Part shown: positions 53,831 to 62,634 of the stretch, one piece after another
How positions within the stretch are numbered: the stretch's first letter is position 1
Layout of the letters: each line of letters begins with the position of its first letter
The notes under the pieces: model-generated
The model's input: only the letters and a program-made list of their open reading frames with translations
What the model was told of the DNA's origin: nothing
Databases searched by the model: none
Origin: Gordonia insulae
GTDB lineage: Bacteria > Actinomycetota > Actinomycetes > Mycobacteriales > Mycobacteriaceae
Direction: 5' to 3'
Length of the DNA stretch: 64,000 nt
Assembly: GCF_003855095.1 (NCBI RefSeq)
Contig: NZ_CP033972.1
Span: forward strand, 4,898,001 to 4,962,000
Position numbers and translations under genes: made by a program

Positions 53831-53858
53831 GAAGAACCCGCCTGTGTGCGGGTTCTTC
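53831..53858 (+). terminator. 11-bp perfect stem-loop after the small basic protein gene
   Basis: GAAGAACCCGC, loop CTGTGT, GCGGGTTCTTC. It starts 33 bases past the stop; no U-tract. Confidence 0.7.
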
Positions 53859-53905
53859 GTGTATCCGGCGCAGGCAGGGGGCGAGCGGCGTCCCGCGAAC
53901 CCCGC

Positions 53906-53911
53906 TAGCCT
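53906..53911 (+). promoter_or_regulatory. Leaderless -10 element of the 53918 epimerase
   Basis: TAGCCT, 6 bases, ATG at 53918. Confidence 0.6.
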
Positions 53912-53917
53912 GGCACC

Positions 53918-54973
53918 ATGCCGGACGAAGCCACCCCCACGACGCCCCGGACCGTTCTGGTCACGGGGGCGTCGACCTTTCTCGGCGGCTATCTCGTCGC
54001 CCGCCTGGCCGCCAACCCGGCGATCGAACGCGTCCTCGCGGTCGATTCGCGGGTACCTCGCAAGGATCTGATGCGCCGGATGGGGCGTGCGGAGTTCCTG
54101 CGCCTGGACATCCGACGACCGGCGATCGCCAAGGCCATCGCCGGCTACGAGGTCGACACGGTGGTCCATGCGGCGACCTCGATCATGGAGACCGCGCCGC
54201 ACTCGTCGGCGATCAAGGAGTTCAACGTGGTCGGCGCGATGCAGGTGTGTGCGGCCTGCCAGCGCAGTCCCTCGGTGAAGCGACTGATCCTACGGTCGAC
54301 GGCCATGGTCTACGGCGCGAGCGCGCACGATCCGTCGCATTTCTCCGAGGGGACGCCGGCGCGGCGCGAACCGAAACGCGGGTACGGGCGCGACCTCCTC
54401 GACATCGAGGGCTACGTCCGTGGGCTCGGCCGGCGACGGCAGGACATCGAGGTGACCATCGTGCGGCCACAGGCGATCCTGGGGCCGCGGATCAACACCC
54501 GGATGGGGTCGTATCTCGCGCTGCCGGTCGTGCCGACGGTGATCGGCTATCAGCCGCGACTGCAGTTCCTCCACGAGGAGGACGCGCTCGCGGCGATGGA
54601 GCACGTGACACTGGGCAGCAAGGTCGGCACCTTCAATGTGTCCGGCGAGGGTGTGGTGACGCTGACGCAGGCCATCCGTCGGATCGGGCACATCGAGTTG
54701 CCGGTGCCGAGCAGTCTGCTCGCGCCGATCACCGGCGTCTTCCAGGATCTGCGGTCGGCGAAGCTGCGCTCGAGTCAGACCGAGTACCTCACCTACGGCC
54801 GAGTGCTCGACACGACGCGCATGCGGTCGGAACTCGGCTTCGCGCCACGGTTTTCGACGCTCGAGACACTCGACGACTTCATCGAACGTGGTGGCTCGAC
54901 CGCGGTTGTCGAGCCGGATTCGTGGCGGTCGTTGGAACGTCGGGTGGTCGCCGCGGCGCATCAATTGCAATGA
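53918..54973 (+). CDS. NAD-dependent epimerase/dehydratase (SDR), Rv0501-like
   Basis: 351 residues. Extended short-chain dehydrogenase: VLVTGASTFLGGYLV (NAD motif TGxxxxxGxxL), LRLDIRR, VVHAATS and IVRPQAILGPR are present. The usual active-site YxxxK is seen as REPKRGYGRDLLD, where the expected Lys is replaced (YGRD), so activity may differ. M. tuberculosis Rv0501 is named galE2 by annotation; the real substrate is not known. Start supported by TAGCCT. Confidence 0.82.
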   Translation: MPDEATPTTPRTVLVTGASTFLGGYLVARLAANPAIERVLAVDSRVPRKDLMRRMGRAEFLRLDIRRPAIAKAIAGYEVDTVVHAATSIMETAPHSSAIKEFNVVGAMQVCAACQRSPSVKRLILRSTAMVYGASAHDPSHFSEGTPARREPKRGYGRDLLDIEGYVRGLGRRRQDIEVTIVRPQAILGPRINTRMGSYLALPVVPTVIGYQPRLQFLHEEDALAAMEHVTLGSKVGTFNVSGEGVVTLTQAIRRIGHIELPVPSSLLAPITGVFQDLRSAKLRSSQTEYLTYGRVLDTTRMRSELGFAPRFSTLETLDDFIERGGSTAVVEPDSWRSLERRVVAAAHQLQ

Positions 54974-55050
54974 AATCCGTTGCAGTGAATGTGCTGCGCA
55001 CGGCGGTACGTGAGATCGCACACAACTGAGCGCAACGCGGATCCAACGTT

Positions 55051-55056
55051 TAGACT
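55051..55056 (+). promoter_or_regulatory. Candidate -10 element of the acyltransferase gene
   Basis: TAGACT, about 105 bases before the favoured TTG start. It gives the gene a transcript separate from the epimerase. Confidence 0.4.
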
Positions 55057-55155
55057 TGGACGTCAGACCCACTCCGAATCACGCGTAGCATGGTGGCTGA
55101 TCGCCAGCGCGAATGTCGGAGTCGATCGCAATCAACAGACGCAGGGGTGAGCAGC

Positions 55156-56343
55156 TTGGCAGGTGGCGGCGCGACCGACGCACGTACCGCGAAGGTCATC
55201 CAGCTCTACGCGACGCCCGGTGGTGCTGAGGCCTCCGGTGGTCGACGCTCCTCACGTGAGCAGGGTCGCCGACGTCACCCCAGTCAGCAGACCGGCGTTG
55301 CACCGTCGAAATCCGCAGCTGCACAAAGAAATTCGGTATCAAAAGCGCAGTCTGGACATCCCAACACCGACGGTTTCGGCCGTCCGCCCGCAGCCGTCAC
55401 GCCGATCTCCGACGACGTCCGGTTGCCGGCGGAGACGCTCGGCGTCGAGCACCTGGGACCCAATCGCTCGAGTCCGCTGTTCTCCCTGTCGGGTATCCGG
55501 GGCGCGGTCGCCGACTCGCTGACCGCGACCGCCGGCTTCATCCGGGAGCGCATGACCGGCGAGTACGAGGTCGACGAGTTCGGCTTCGACCCGCACTTCA
55601 CCGAATCGGTCTGGTTGCCCGCCGTTCGCCAGGTCTACGAGAAGTGGTTCCGGGTTGAGGTCACCGGAATCGAAAACCTTCCCCTCGAGGGCGGGGCGCT
55701 GCTCGTCGCCAACCACGCCGGCACCATCCCGGTCGACGCGATCATGACCTCGGTCGCTGTGCGGGACAACCACCCGACCAATCGGTATCTCCGAGTTCTG
55801 GCCGCCGACATGGTGTTTGACACGCCGGGCGTCAGCGAGGTCGCGCGCCGCTTCGGCGCAACGCTCGCGTGCACCAACGACGCAGATCGACTGCTGCGGG
55901 CGGGTGAGCTGACCGCGGTGTGGCCCGAGGGCTACAAGGGCATCGGCAAGCTGTACAAGGACCGCTACAAACTGCAGCGCTTCGGGCGTGGCGGGTTCGT
56001 CACCACGGCGCTGCGCAACGCCGCCCCGATCATCCCGGTCTCCATTGTCGGATCCGAGGAGATCTACCCGATGCTGGCCGACCTCAAGCCGCTGGCGAAG
56101 ATCCTCGGGTTGCCGTACTTCCCGGTCACCCCGCTGTTTCCCTGGCTGGGGCCGCTGGGCGTGGTGCCGCTACCGTCCAAGTGGCACATCCATTTCGGGC
56201 GTCCGATCGAGACGGGGTCCTACGACGAGGCATCCGCCGACGACCCGATGGTGGTCTTCGACCTCACCGATCATGTCCGCGAGGAAATCCAGCAGACCTT
56301 GTTCCGGATGCTCAGCCGTCGCGGTAGCGTCTACTTCGGCTGA
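55156..56343 (+). CDS. PlsC-type acyltransferase, Rv0502-like
   Basis: 395 residues from the TTG at 55156, chosen because AGGGG lies eight bases upstream; GTG 55147 and ATG 55090 are in frame. A disordered 120-residue lead precedes the acyltransferase domain: NHAGTIPVDAI (HxxxxD catalytic motif), FPEG-like WPEGYKG, and IPVSIVGSEEIYP. Such enzymes acylate glycerophosphate or related lipids at the inner membrane. The downstream WPEG and PLPSKWHIHFGRPIET pattern is typical of this actinobacterial subgroup. Confidence 0.83.
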   Translation: MAGGGATDARTAKVIQLYATPGGAEASGGRRSSREQGRRRHPSQQTGVAPSKSAAAQRNSVSKAQSGHPNTDGFGRPPAAVTPISDDVRLPAETLGVEHLGPNRSSPLFSLSGIRGAVADSLTATAGFIRERMTGEYEVDEFGFDPHFTESVWLPAVRQVYEKWFRVEVTGIENLPLEGGALLVANHAGTIPVDAIMTSVAVRDNHPTNRYLRVLAADMVFDTPGVSEVARRFGATLACTNDADRLLRAGELTAVWPEGYKGIGKLYKDRYKLQRFGRGGFVTTALRNAAPIIPVSIVGSEEIYPMLADLKPLAKILGLPYFPVTPLFPWLGPLGVVPLPSKWHIHFGRPIETGSYDEASADDPMVVFDLTDHVREEIQQTLFRMLSRRGSVYFG

Positions 56344-56413
56344 TCGGCCGGCAGCTGCGCGACGACCGGCCGACGGCGTTCTCTCTCGGGGTGGACGAAG
56401 GGCGGGGTCGTAG

Positions 56414-57577
56414 ATGAAGGCTGTGGCATGTCACAACGGTGAGCTCTCGCTCGTCGACCTCCCGACGCCCACGCCCGGGCACGGACAGGTACTGATCCGT
56501 GTCATCCGCGCCGGGATCTGTGGCTCCGACCTCCATGCACGCACCCACGGCGATGCGAGCGCCGACGTCGCCGACGAGGTCGGTTACGACGCGTTCATGC
56601 GGTCCTCGCAGTCGGTGGTGATGGGCCACGAGTTCACCGGCGACGTCGTCTCCTACGGCCCGGGTTGCCGCAGGCGCTGGACACCGGGCACCTCGGTGGT
56701 CGCGGTGCCGATGATCAAACACGGCGACGACGCCCACCTGACCGGACTGTCGGCACATGCCCCGGGCGCGTATGCCGATCTCATGCTCGTCGCCGAGGAT
56801 CTGACGATGCCGGTGCCCGATGGCGTGTCCGCGGATCTCGCGGCACTGACCGAGCCCATGGCGGTGGCCCATCATGCGGTCCGACGCGGTGAGGTCGGAC
56901 GACGCGACGTCGCGGTGGTGATCGGATGCGGTCCCATCGGCCTCGCAGTGATCCTGATGTTGAAGGCCGCCGGGGTGCGGTCCGTGGTGGCCAGTGACCT
57001 GTCGGCGGGCCGTCGCGATCTGGCGCGGCGATGCGGCGCGGACATCGTCGTCGACCCGACCACCGACTCGCCGTGGGAGGCCTGCACCCAGCGTCGTGGC
57101 TACCTGACCGACGCGTCCGACCTCTTCGACACCGCGTTCTCCGCGATGCACGACCTGCAGCGGATCCCGGGCCTGCCCTGGGCGCGGGTGATGCGGGCGG
57201 CCGAGCGTGTCGGCGCGACACCCCAGGGCCCGGTGGTGTTCGAATGCGTCGGCGTGCCCGGCATCATCGAGGACATCGTGTCGCACGCGCCGTTCCGCTC
57301 ACGGGTCGTGGTGGTCGGGGTGTGCATGCAACCGGACAGTTTCCGCCCCGCCATGGCGATCAACAAGGAGATCGATCTGCGGTTCGTGTTCGCTTACGAC
57401 CCAGGCGAATTCCGCGACACGCTGCACATGATCGCCGACGGGAAGGTGGACCCGGGTCCGCTGATCACCGCGACGATCGGGCTCGGCGGTGTGTCCGCCG
57501 CGTTCGACGCGCTCGGCACCGCCGAACACCACGCGAAGGTGCTGATCGACCCGACGTCGGACGTCGTGGATCTCTGA
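56414..57577 (+). CDS. Zinc-binding dehydrogenase (MDR family)
   Basis: 387 residues. Catalytic zinc Cys36 (GICGSDLH) and GHEFTG with His-Glu near 72, Rossmann VIGCGPIGLAVILMLKAAG. The four-Cys structural zinc loop is absent. The alcohol or polyol substrate is unknown. The ATG at 56414 fits the family (MKAVACHNGELSLVDLP). It converges on the HAD gene. Confidence 0.86.
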   Translation: MKAVACHNGELSLVDLPTPTPGHGQVLIRVIRAGICGSDLHARTHGDASADVADEVGYDAFMRSSQSVVMGHEFTGDVVSYGPGCRRRWTPGTSVVAVPMIKHGDDAHLTGLSAHAPGAYADLMLVAEDLTMPVPDGVSADLAALTEPMAVAHHAVRRGEVGRRDVAVVIGCGPIGLAVILMLKAAGVRSVVASDLSAGRRDLARRCGADIVVDPTTDSPWEACTQRRGYLTDASDLFDTAFSAMHDLQRIPGLPWARVMRAAERVGATPQGPVVFECVGVPGIIEDIVSHAPFRSRVVVVGVCMQPDSFRPAMAINKEIDLRFVFAYDPGEFRDTLHMIADGKVDPGPLITATIGLGGVSAAFDALGTAEHHAKVLIDPTSDVVDL

Positions 57578-57625
57578 CCCGTCCGGCGACGGCGACCGAT
57601 CCGACCGGCACCACCCCGACGACCT

Positions 57626-58798
57626 TCAGCCCCGGCGATGCCGGAACGCGCGGGTCGCTCCCGCTGCGCCCGCGCCCGCAGCACCCAGCACGAGCGCGGT
57701 CGTGGCGCCGTACTTGGCGGCCTTGCGGGCGGTGCGGAAGTCGTACATCTCCCAGCCGCGGACCTTCGCGACATCGCGCAGGTCGGCGTCCGGGTTGATC
57801 GCGACGGCGGTACCGACCAGCGACAGCATCGGCACGTCGTTGTGCGAATCCGAATATGCGGTGCAGCGCTTGAGGTTGAGGCCCTCGCGGATCGCCAGCG
57901 CGCGGACCGCGTGGGCCTTGCCGGGCCCGTGCAGGATGTCGCCGACGAGCCGACCGGTGAAGACCCCGTCCACACTCTCCGCGACGGTGCCCAGGGCCCC
58001 GGTGAGTCCCAGGCGTTCTGCGATGGTCTGCGCGAGTTCCACCGGCGTGGCGGTGACCAGCCATACCTGCTGCCCGGCGTCGAGGTGGCGCTGCGCCAAA
58101 GCCCTTGTGCCGGGCCAGATCTTGTCGGCGATGTACTCGTCGTAGATCTCTTCGCCGAGCTGGATCAGTTCCGAGGTCTGCCGTCCGGCGATGAAGGAGA
58201 GCGCCTTCTCCCGGCCCTCGGCGACGTCGTCGGGGTTCTCCTTGCCGGTGATCTGGAACTTCGCCTGCGTCCACGCGAAGTCCAGGATGTCGCCGTAGGT
58301 GAAGTACTTGTGGGCGGCCAGACCGCGCGCGAAATGGATGATCGACGCACCCTGGACCAGCGTGTTGTCGACGTCGAAGAACGCCGCGGCGGTCAGGTCG
58401 CGGGGCGCCTGGCTGGGCTCCTCGTCCGCCGGCGGGCGGGCGCGCAGGGTGTCGACCGCGACGCGTGCGCTCGCCTCGCCCGCGAGCGCCTGACGCAACT
58501 CGTGGGCCGTCTGGCGGAATCGGCCACTGGTCGCGCGGGCGCGCTCGGTGATCCAGGTGGCGACCCGTGAGGCGTCGTCGTCCTGGTCCTCGGAGTCGCT
58601 GTCGAGGGCGTCCTCGACGTCGTCGTCGTCACCGCTCGCACCGGCCGGATCGATGGTGTCGGCCTGGTGCTCCCAGTTCTCCCAGTCGACCGGGGCGTCC
58701 TCCGGGGTGTCCGCGGAGGAATCGATGGTGTCGTCGTCGACGATGCCATCGACAGGCTCGGTCCGGTCCTCGTCGTCGGGACCCGGGGCCTCGCCCAC
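57626..58798 (-). CDS. HAD-IB family phosphatase, SerB-like (Rv0505c-like)
   Basis: 390 residues. The HAD core starts near residue 135: [13 protein letters not shown] (motif I, nucleophile Asp), [13 protein letters not shown] (motif II), and [11 protein letters not shown] (motif III). A cap helix bundle lies between. Residues 1-130 are acidic and disordered (runs of D and E). The C-terminus has a hydrophobic stretch ([16 protein letters not shown]) that may anchor it to the membrane. In mycobacteria the relative is called serB1 but the substrate is doubtful. The GTG at 58798 has GGAGG six bases upstream; the open frame further upstream is a shadow. Confidence 0.85.
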   Translation of the reverse strand: MGEAPGPDDEDRTEPVDGIVDDDTIDSSADTPEDAPVDWENWEHQADTIDPAGASGDDDDVEDALDSDSEDQDDDASRVATWITERARATSGRFRQTAHELRQALAGEASARVAVDTLRARPPADEEPSQAPRDLTAAAFFDVDNTLVQGASIIHFARGLAAHKYFTYGDILDFAWTQAKFQITGKENPDDVAEGREKALSFIAGRQTSELIQLGEEIYDEYIADKIWPGTRALAQRHLDAGQQVWLVTATPVELAQTIAERLGLTGALGTVAESVDGVFTGRLVGDILHGPGKAHAVRALAIREGLNLKRCTAYSDSHNDVPMLSLVGTAVAINPDADLRDVAKVRGWEMYDFRTARKAAKYGATTALVLGAAGAGAAGATRAFRHRRG

Positions 58799-58905
58799 CG
58801 CCCACCTCCATGCTGTCGCCGTATCCGCCCACGTCGTAACGGAACTCCACAGTAGCCACGGTCCAGCGTAGTCGGGGTGGATTGCGAGGGGTGACACACT
58901 GATCG

Positions 58906-59235
58906 GTGACCGACTCGTCGCCACACGCCGAGAGACCGACGGAGGCCACCGTGACGTTGACCCTGCTGACCCGCACCGGGTGCTCCGCGTGCGCCACCGC
59001 ACGAGCCGAGTTGGACCGCATCGGTGCCGATCTGGGCGTCGGGTTCGACGAGGTCGACGTGGACCGTGCGGCCGCCGACGGCGACCCGATGTTGCGTGCC
59101 GAGTTCGGTGACCGGCTGCCGGTGGTGCTGCTCGACGGCGAGGAACACAGCTACTGGGAGGTCGACGAGCCGCGCCTGCGGGCGGACCTGGCGGCGCGAC
59201 GAGGCTCGACCGAGGATGCGGCGGGCCGAGGGTGA
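58906..59235 (+). CDS. Glutaredoxin-like protein, Rv0508-like
   Basis: 109 residues. Thioredoxin fold with [14 protein letters not shown] (CxxC redox pair) and [20 protein letters not shown] carrying the cis-proline. It could pass electrons with mycothiol (mycoredoxin-like role inferred). The GTG at 58906 is used; the fold starts near residue 15. Just upstream of rex. Confidence 0.85.
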   Translation: MTDSSPHAERPTEATVTLTLLTRTGCSACATARAELDRIGADLGVGFDEVDVDRAAADGDPMLRAEFGDRLPVVLLDGEEHSYWEVDEPRLRADLAARRGSTEDAAGRG

Positions 59236-59253
59236 ACACGTTATCGGGCCGTA

Positions 59254-59259
59254 TACGCT
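59254..59259 (+). promoter_or_regulatory. Candidate promoter of rex-hemACD
   Basis: -10 TACGCT with TGAACA (59233-59238) as weak -35 at 15 bases. GTGAACACGTTA around 59232 resembles the left part of a Rex site, so autoregulation is possible but weakly supported. Confidence 0.35.
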
Positions 59260-59333
59260 GAGGTCTGGTATGGGGGATGTCCATCGGGGCGGCGGATGGC
59301 GCCCGCAGGCGGCCGGGAGAAGGTGACCAGAGC

Positions 59334-60167
59334 GTGAGCGGCAGTGCGTCAGCGTCCGACAGCAACCCGTCGCAGCCGGCCGACGACGACACCGCGCAGC
59401 CACCCCCGGCCGAGCACGACATCCCCGAGCCCGCGGTCACCCGCCTGGCCACCTATCTGCACGTTTTGCGCTCCTTCAGCGAGCGCGGTGTGCTGATCGC
59501 CTCGAGCGTCCAGCTGGCCACCGCCGCCGGGGTCAATTCGGCCATCCTGCGCAAGGATCTGTCCCACGTCGGCGCCAACGGGGTCCGTGGCGTCGGCTAC
59601 GACGTCGGGCGCCTCACCGCACGCATCTCACTGGCCCTGCACACCGACAGCGTGCACACCGTCGCCCTCGCGGGCGCAGGACGGCTCGGGCAGGCGCTGC
59701 TCGCCCACGCGGGCCACGGCCGCGGCTTCCGCGTCGCGGCGATGTTCGACGCCGACCCCGCGGTGGTCGGCACGATCCTCGAACCGGGCGGTCCCACGGT
59801 GGCGCCGCTGACCGCGATCGCCGACGTCTGCGCTGGTCGAGACGTCGAGCCGATCGAGATCGGGGTGGTCGCGACCGCCGACGCCGACGCGCAGGCCGCG
59901 TGCGACGCATTCGTCGGGGTGGGCGTTCGGCAGTTGCTGAACGTCACTCAGATGACATTGCGGACGGACTCCGATGTCGCCGTGCGGCAGGTTGATCTAG
60001 CCTTGGAGCTACAGGTGTTGGCGTTCAACGCCTCGCGTTCGCGTGCCGGATCGGCTTCTGCCGGTCGGGCGACGGGCACACGGGGGCTGAACAGTAAATC
60101 CGCGATGGGCGCGACCGGGCTGGATCGGATGGGGTCCGCCACGGGTGAGGAAACGGTGACGGCGTGA
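59334..60167 (+). CDS. rex: Redox-sensing repressor Rex
   Basis: 277 residues. N-terminal winged helix ([47 protein letters not shown] in pieces) and a Rossmann domain ([15 protein letters not shown]) that reads the NADH/NAD+ ratio; a domain-swapped C-terminal helix ([15 protein letters not shown]) follows. A Gly/Ser/Ala-rich tail of about 45 residues is extra. The GTG at 59334 has GAAGG upstream. In Streptomyces rex also precedes hemACD. Stop overlaps the hemA GTG. Confidence 0.92.
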   Translation: MSGSASASDSNPSQPADDDTAQPPPAEHDIPEPAVTRLATYLHVLRSFSERGVLIASSVQLATAAGVNSAILRKDLSHVGANGVRGVGYDVGRLTARISLALHTDSVHTVALAGAGRLGQALLAHAGHGRGFRVAAMFDADPAVVGTILEPGGPTVAPLTAIADVCAGRDVEPIEIGVVATADADAQAACDAFVGVGVRQLLNVTQMTLRTDSDVAVRQVDLALELQVLAFNASRSRAGSASAGRATGTRGLNSKSAMGATGLDRMGSATGEETVTA

Positions 60168-61570
60168 GTGTTTTGTTGTTCGGGGTCTCGCACCGCAGCG
60201 CGCCCGTCGAGGTGCTCGAGCGGTTGGCGGTCTCCGACCACGATCGGCCCAAGCTCGTCGACGAGCTGCTGTCGTCGCGGGCCATCTCCGAGGCGATGCT
60301 GGTGTCCACGTGCAACCGCGTGGAGATCTACGCCGTCGTCGACGCATTCCACCCCGCCCTCGAGGCCGTCGGTGCCGTACTCGGCGACCACTCCGGGATG
60401 ACCGTCAACGAGATGACGCGTCACGCGTACGTCCGCTACTCCGAGGCCGCAGTCGAGCATCTGTTCACCGTTGCCGCGGGCCTCGATTCGCTGGTCGTCG
60501 GTGAGCAGCAGATCCTCGGGCAGATCCGCAACGCCTACTTGAACGCCGACGCCAACCAGTCGACCGGGCGGGTGTTGCACGAGCTGGCACAGCAGGCGCT
60601 GCGCGTCGGCAAGCGCGTCCACACGGAGACCGGGATCGACCGTGCGGGTGCGTCGGTGGTCTCGGTCGCCCTGCACCGTGCGCAGGCCGTGCTGCGGGGC
60701 TCGACGCCCGCAGGCGAGTCCGCCGGACTCCGGTCGGCAGTGGTGGTCGGTGCCGGCGCGATGGGCGGCCTCGCGACCGCTCAGCTCGCGCGGGAGGGCG
60801 TGCGTGACCTCGTCGTCGTCAACCGCACCGTGGCCAACGCCGAACACCTCGCAGGCAACGTCGCCGCCAATCACGGGATCGCCGTCCGGGGTGTCGGTCT
60901 CGACGAGCTGCCCGCGGTGATGGCCGCCGCCGACGTCGTCGTCACCTGCACCGGGTCGGTAGGCTCGGTGGTCAGCGTCGGGGAGGTCCACTCCGCGCTC
61001 GCCGCCCGCGCCAGTGGCCGTCCGCTCGTCATCTGCGATCTCGGCCTGCCCCGCAACGTCGATCCCGCCGCGGCCCGCTTGCCCGGCGTGCACGTAGTCG
61101 ACATCGAGGGCCTGCGTGGGGACTCCGAGACCCAGGCGGCGGAGAACGACACCAGTGCCGCGCGGTCCATCGTCGCCGCGGAACTCGCCGACTACCTGAC
61201 CCATCAGCGTCAGGCCGAGGTCACCCCGACCGTCGCCGCGCTGCGTCAGCGCGCCGCCGACGTCGTCGAGGCGGAGATCCTGCGACTCGAGACCCGGCTC
61301 CCTGGACTCGACGACCCGCAGCGCGACGAGGTCGCCAAGACGGTGCGCCGCGTCGTCGACAAGCTCCTGCACGCTCCGACGGTTCGGGTCAAGCAGCTCG
61401 CCTCCACGCCGAACGGCGACCACTACGCCGAGGCGCTGCGCGAACTGTTCGAGCTCAAGCCGGGCGCCGCGGAATCGGTGTCCGCGCCCGAAGCCCCCGG
61501 TTTCGGCGGTGAAGATCGGCCCGCTCGCTTCGCTCCCGGCGCCGCCGACCCCAGCCGGCCCGAGCAGTGA
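60164..61570 (+). CDS. hemA: Glutamyl-tRNA reductase
   Basis: 468 residues. Reduces Glu-tRNA to glutamate-1-semialdehyde, first step of tetrapyrrole synthesis. Catalytic Cys50 (STCNRVEIY), [23 protein letters not shown], Rossmann [16 protein letters not shown] and a C-terminal dimerisation domain. A Pro/Ala-rich tail follows. GTGA overlap with rex and with hemC. Confidence 0.96.
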   Translation: MSVLLFGVSHRSAPVEVLERLAVSDHDRPKLVDELLSSRAISEAMLVSTCNRVEIYAVVDAFHPALEAVGAVLGDHSGMTVNEMTRHAYVRYSEAAVEHLFTVAAGLDSLVVGEQQILGQIRNAYLNADANQSTGRVLHELAQQALRVGKRVHTETGIDRAGASVVSVALHRAQAVLRGSTPAGESAGLRSAVVVGAGAMGGLATAQLAREGVRDLVVVNRTVANAEHLAGNVAANHGIAVRGVGLDELPAVMAAADVVVTCTGSVGSVVSVGEVHSALAARASGRPLVICDLGLPRNVDPAAARLPGVHVVDIEGLRGDSETQAAENDTSAARSIVAAELADYLTHQRQAEVTPTVAALRQRAADVVEAEILRLETRLPGLDDPQRDEVAKTVRRVVDKLLHAPTVRVKQLASTPNGDHYAEALRELFELKPGAAESVSAPEAPGFGGEDRPARFAPGAADPSRPEQ

Positions 61571-62523
61571 GCGCGGGCAGCGACAGCAGCGTCATCCGGA
61601 TCGGTACCCGGGGTTCGTTGCTGGCCACCACCCAGGCGCAGACCGTCGCCGACGCTTTGATCGCCACCGGGCATCCGGCCGAGCTGGTCATCATCAAGAC
61701 CGCGGGCGACGCATCGCAGGCCCCGGTCGCCGAGATCGGCGTCGGGGTGTTCACCACCGCCATCCGCGTCGCGTTGCACAACGACGAGATCGACGTCGCG
61801 ATCCACTCGTACAAGGACCTGCCGACCGCACCCGATCCGGGACTCATCATCGCCGCCGTCCCGCCCCGCGAGGATCCCCGAGATGCCCTGGTCAGCCGGG
61901 ATGGGATGGTCCTCGGAGAGCTGCCCCCGGGGTCGACGGTCGGCACCTCCGCACCCCGACGGGCGGCACAGCTTAGAGCATTGGGTCTCGGTTTGGAAAT
62001 CCGCCCCCTACGAGGCAACCTTGATTCTCGGTTGGGCAAAGTCGCCAGCGGTGAACTCGACGCAGTCGTGGTCGCCAGGGCCGGTCTGGTACGTATCGGC
62101 AGAGCCGATGCGGTCACCGAGGCATTCGACCCGGTGGTGTTACTACCGGCACCGGCACAGGGCGCCTTGGCCGTGGAGTGCCGCTCCGACGATGCCGAAC
62201 TGGTGAGAATACTCGCCGAGTTGGACGACGCGTCCACACGTGTGGCGATCGACGCCGAGCGATCGGTGCTCGCGGCTCTCGAAGCCGGGTGCACCGCCCC
62301 GGTCGGAGCGATCGCCGAGGTGGTCGAGTCGATCGACGACGACGGGCGGATCTTCGCCGAGCTGTCGCTGCGTGCAGCGGTGGCAGCCGAGGACGGATCG
62401 GATGTGATCCGGGCTTCGGTGGTGGGACCGGTCGATCGTGCGGAACAGCTCGGTAAGAATCTCGCCGCCGAACTGCTGGAGTTGGGAGCGGGCGAGCTCG
62501 TCGACCGCGGTTCGCAAGCCTAG
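61567..62523 (+). CDS. hemC: Porphobilinogen deaminase
   Basis: 318 residues. Builds hydroxymethylbilane from four porphobilinogens. [15 protein letters not shown] at the N-terminus, [19 protein letters not shown] and the dipyrromethane cofactor Cys242 in [11 protein letters not shown]. The GTG overlaps the hemA stop. hemD follows after 111 bases. Confidence 0.96.
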   Translation: MSAGSDSSVIRIGTRGSLLATTQAQTVADALIATGHPAELVIIKTAGDASQAPVAEIGVGVFTTAIRVALHNDEIDVAIHSYKDLPTAPDPGLIIAAVPPREDPRDALVSRDGMVLGELPPGSTVGTSAPRRAAQLRALGLGLEIRPLRGNLDSRLGKVASGELDAVVVARAGLVRIGRADAVTEAFDPVVLLPAPAQGALAVECRSDDAELVRILAELDDASTRVAIDAERSVLAALEAGCTAPVGAIAEVVESIDDDGRIFAELSLRAAVAAEDGSDVIRASVVGPVDRAEQLGKNLAAELLELGAGELVDRGSQA

Positions 62524-62634
62524 CGGCGCCTCAGGCGTCCACGGTGAGCGGGTCGTCGACAACGGGCCCACTCACCCGCAACTCCGGCAGCAGAAGGAAC
62601 TGCAGCTCCGACAGGGGCAGGAGAGTGCGAACTC

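Noticed and set aside
58799..59452. N-terminal extension of the HAD gene
   Set aside because: It runs antisense across the glutaredoxin gene; GGAGG before the GTG at 58798 marks the start.
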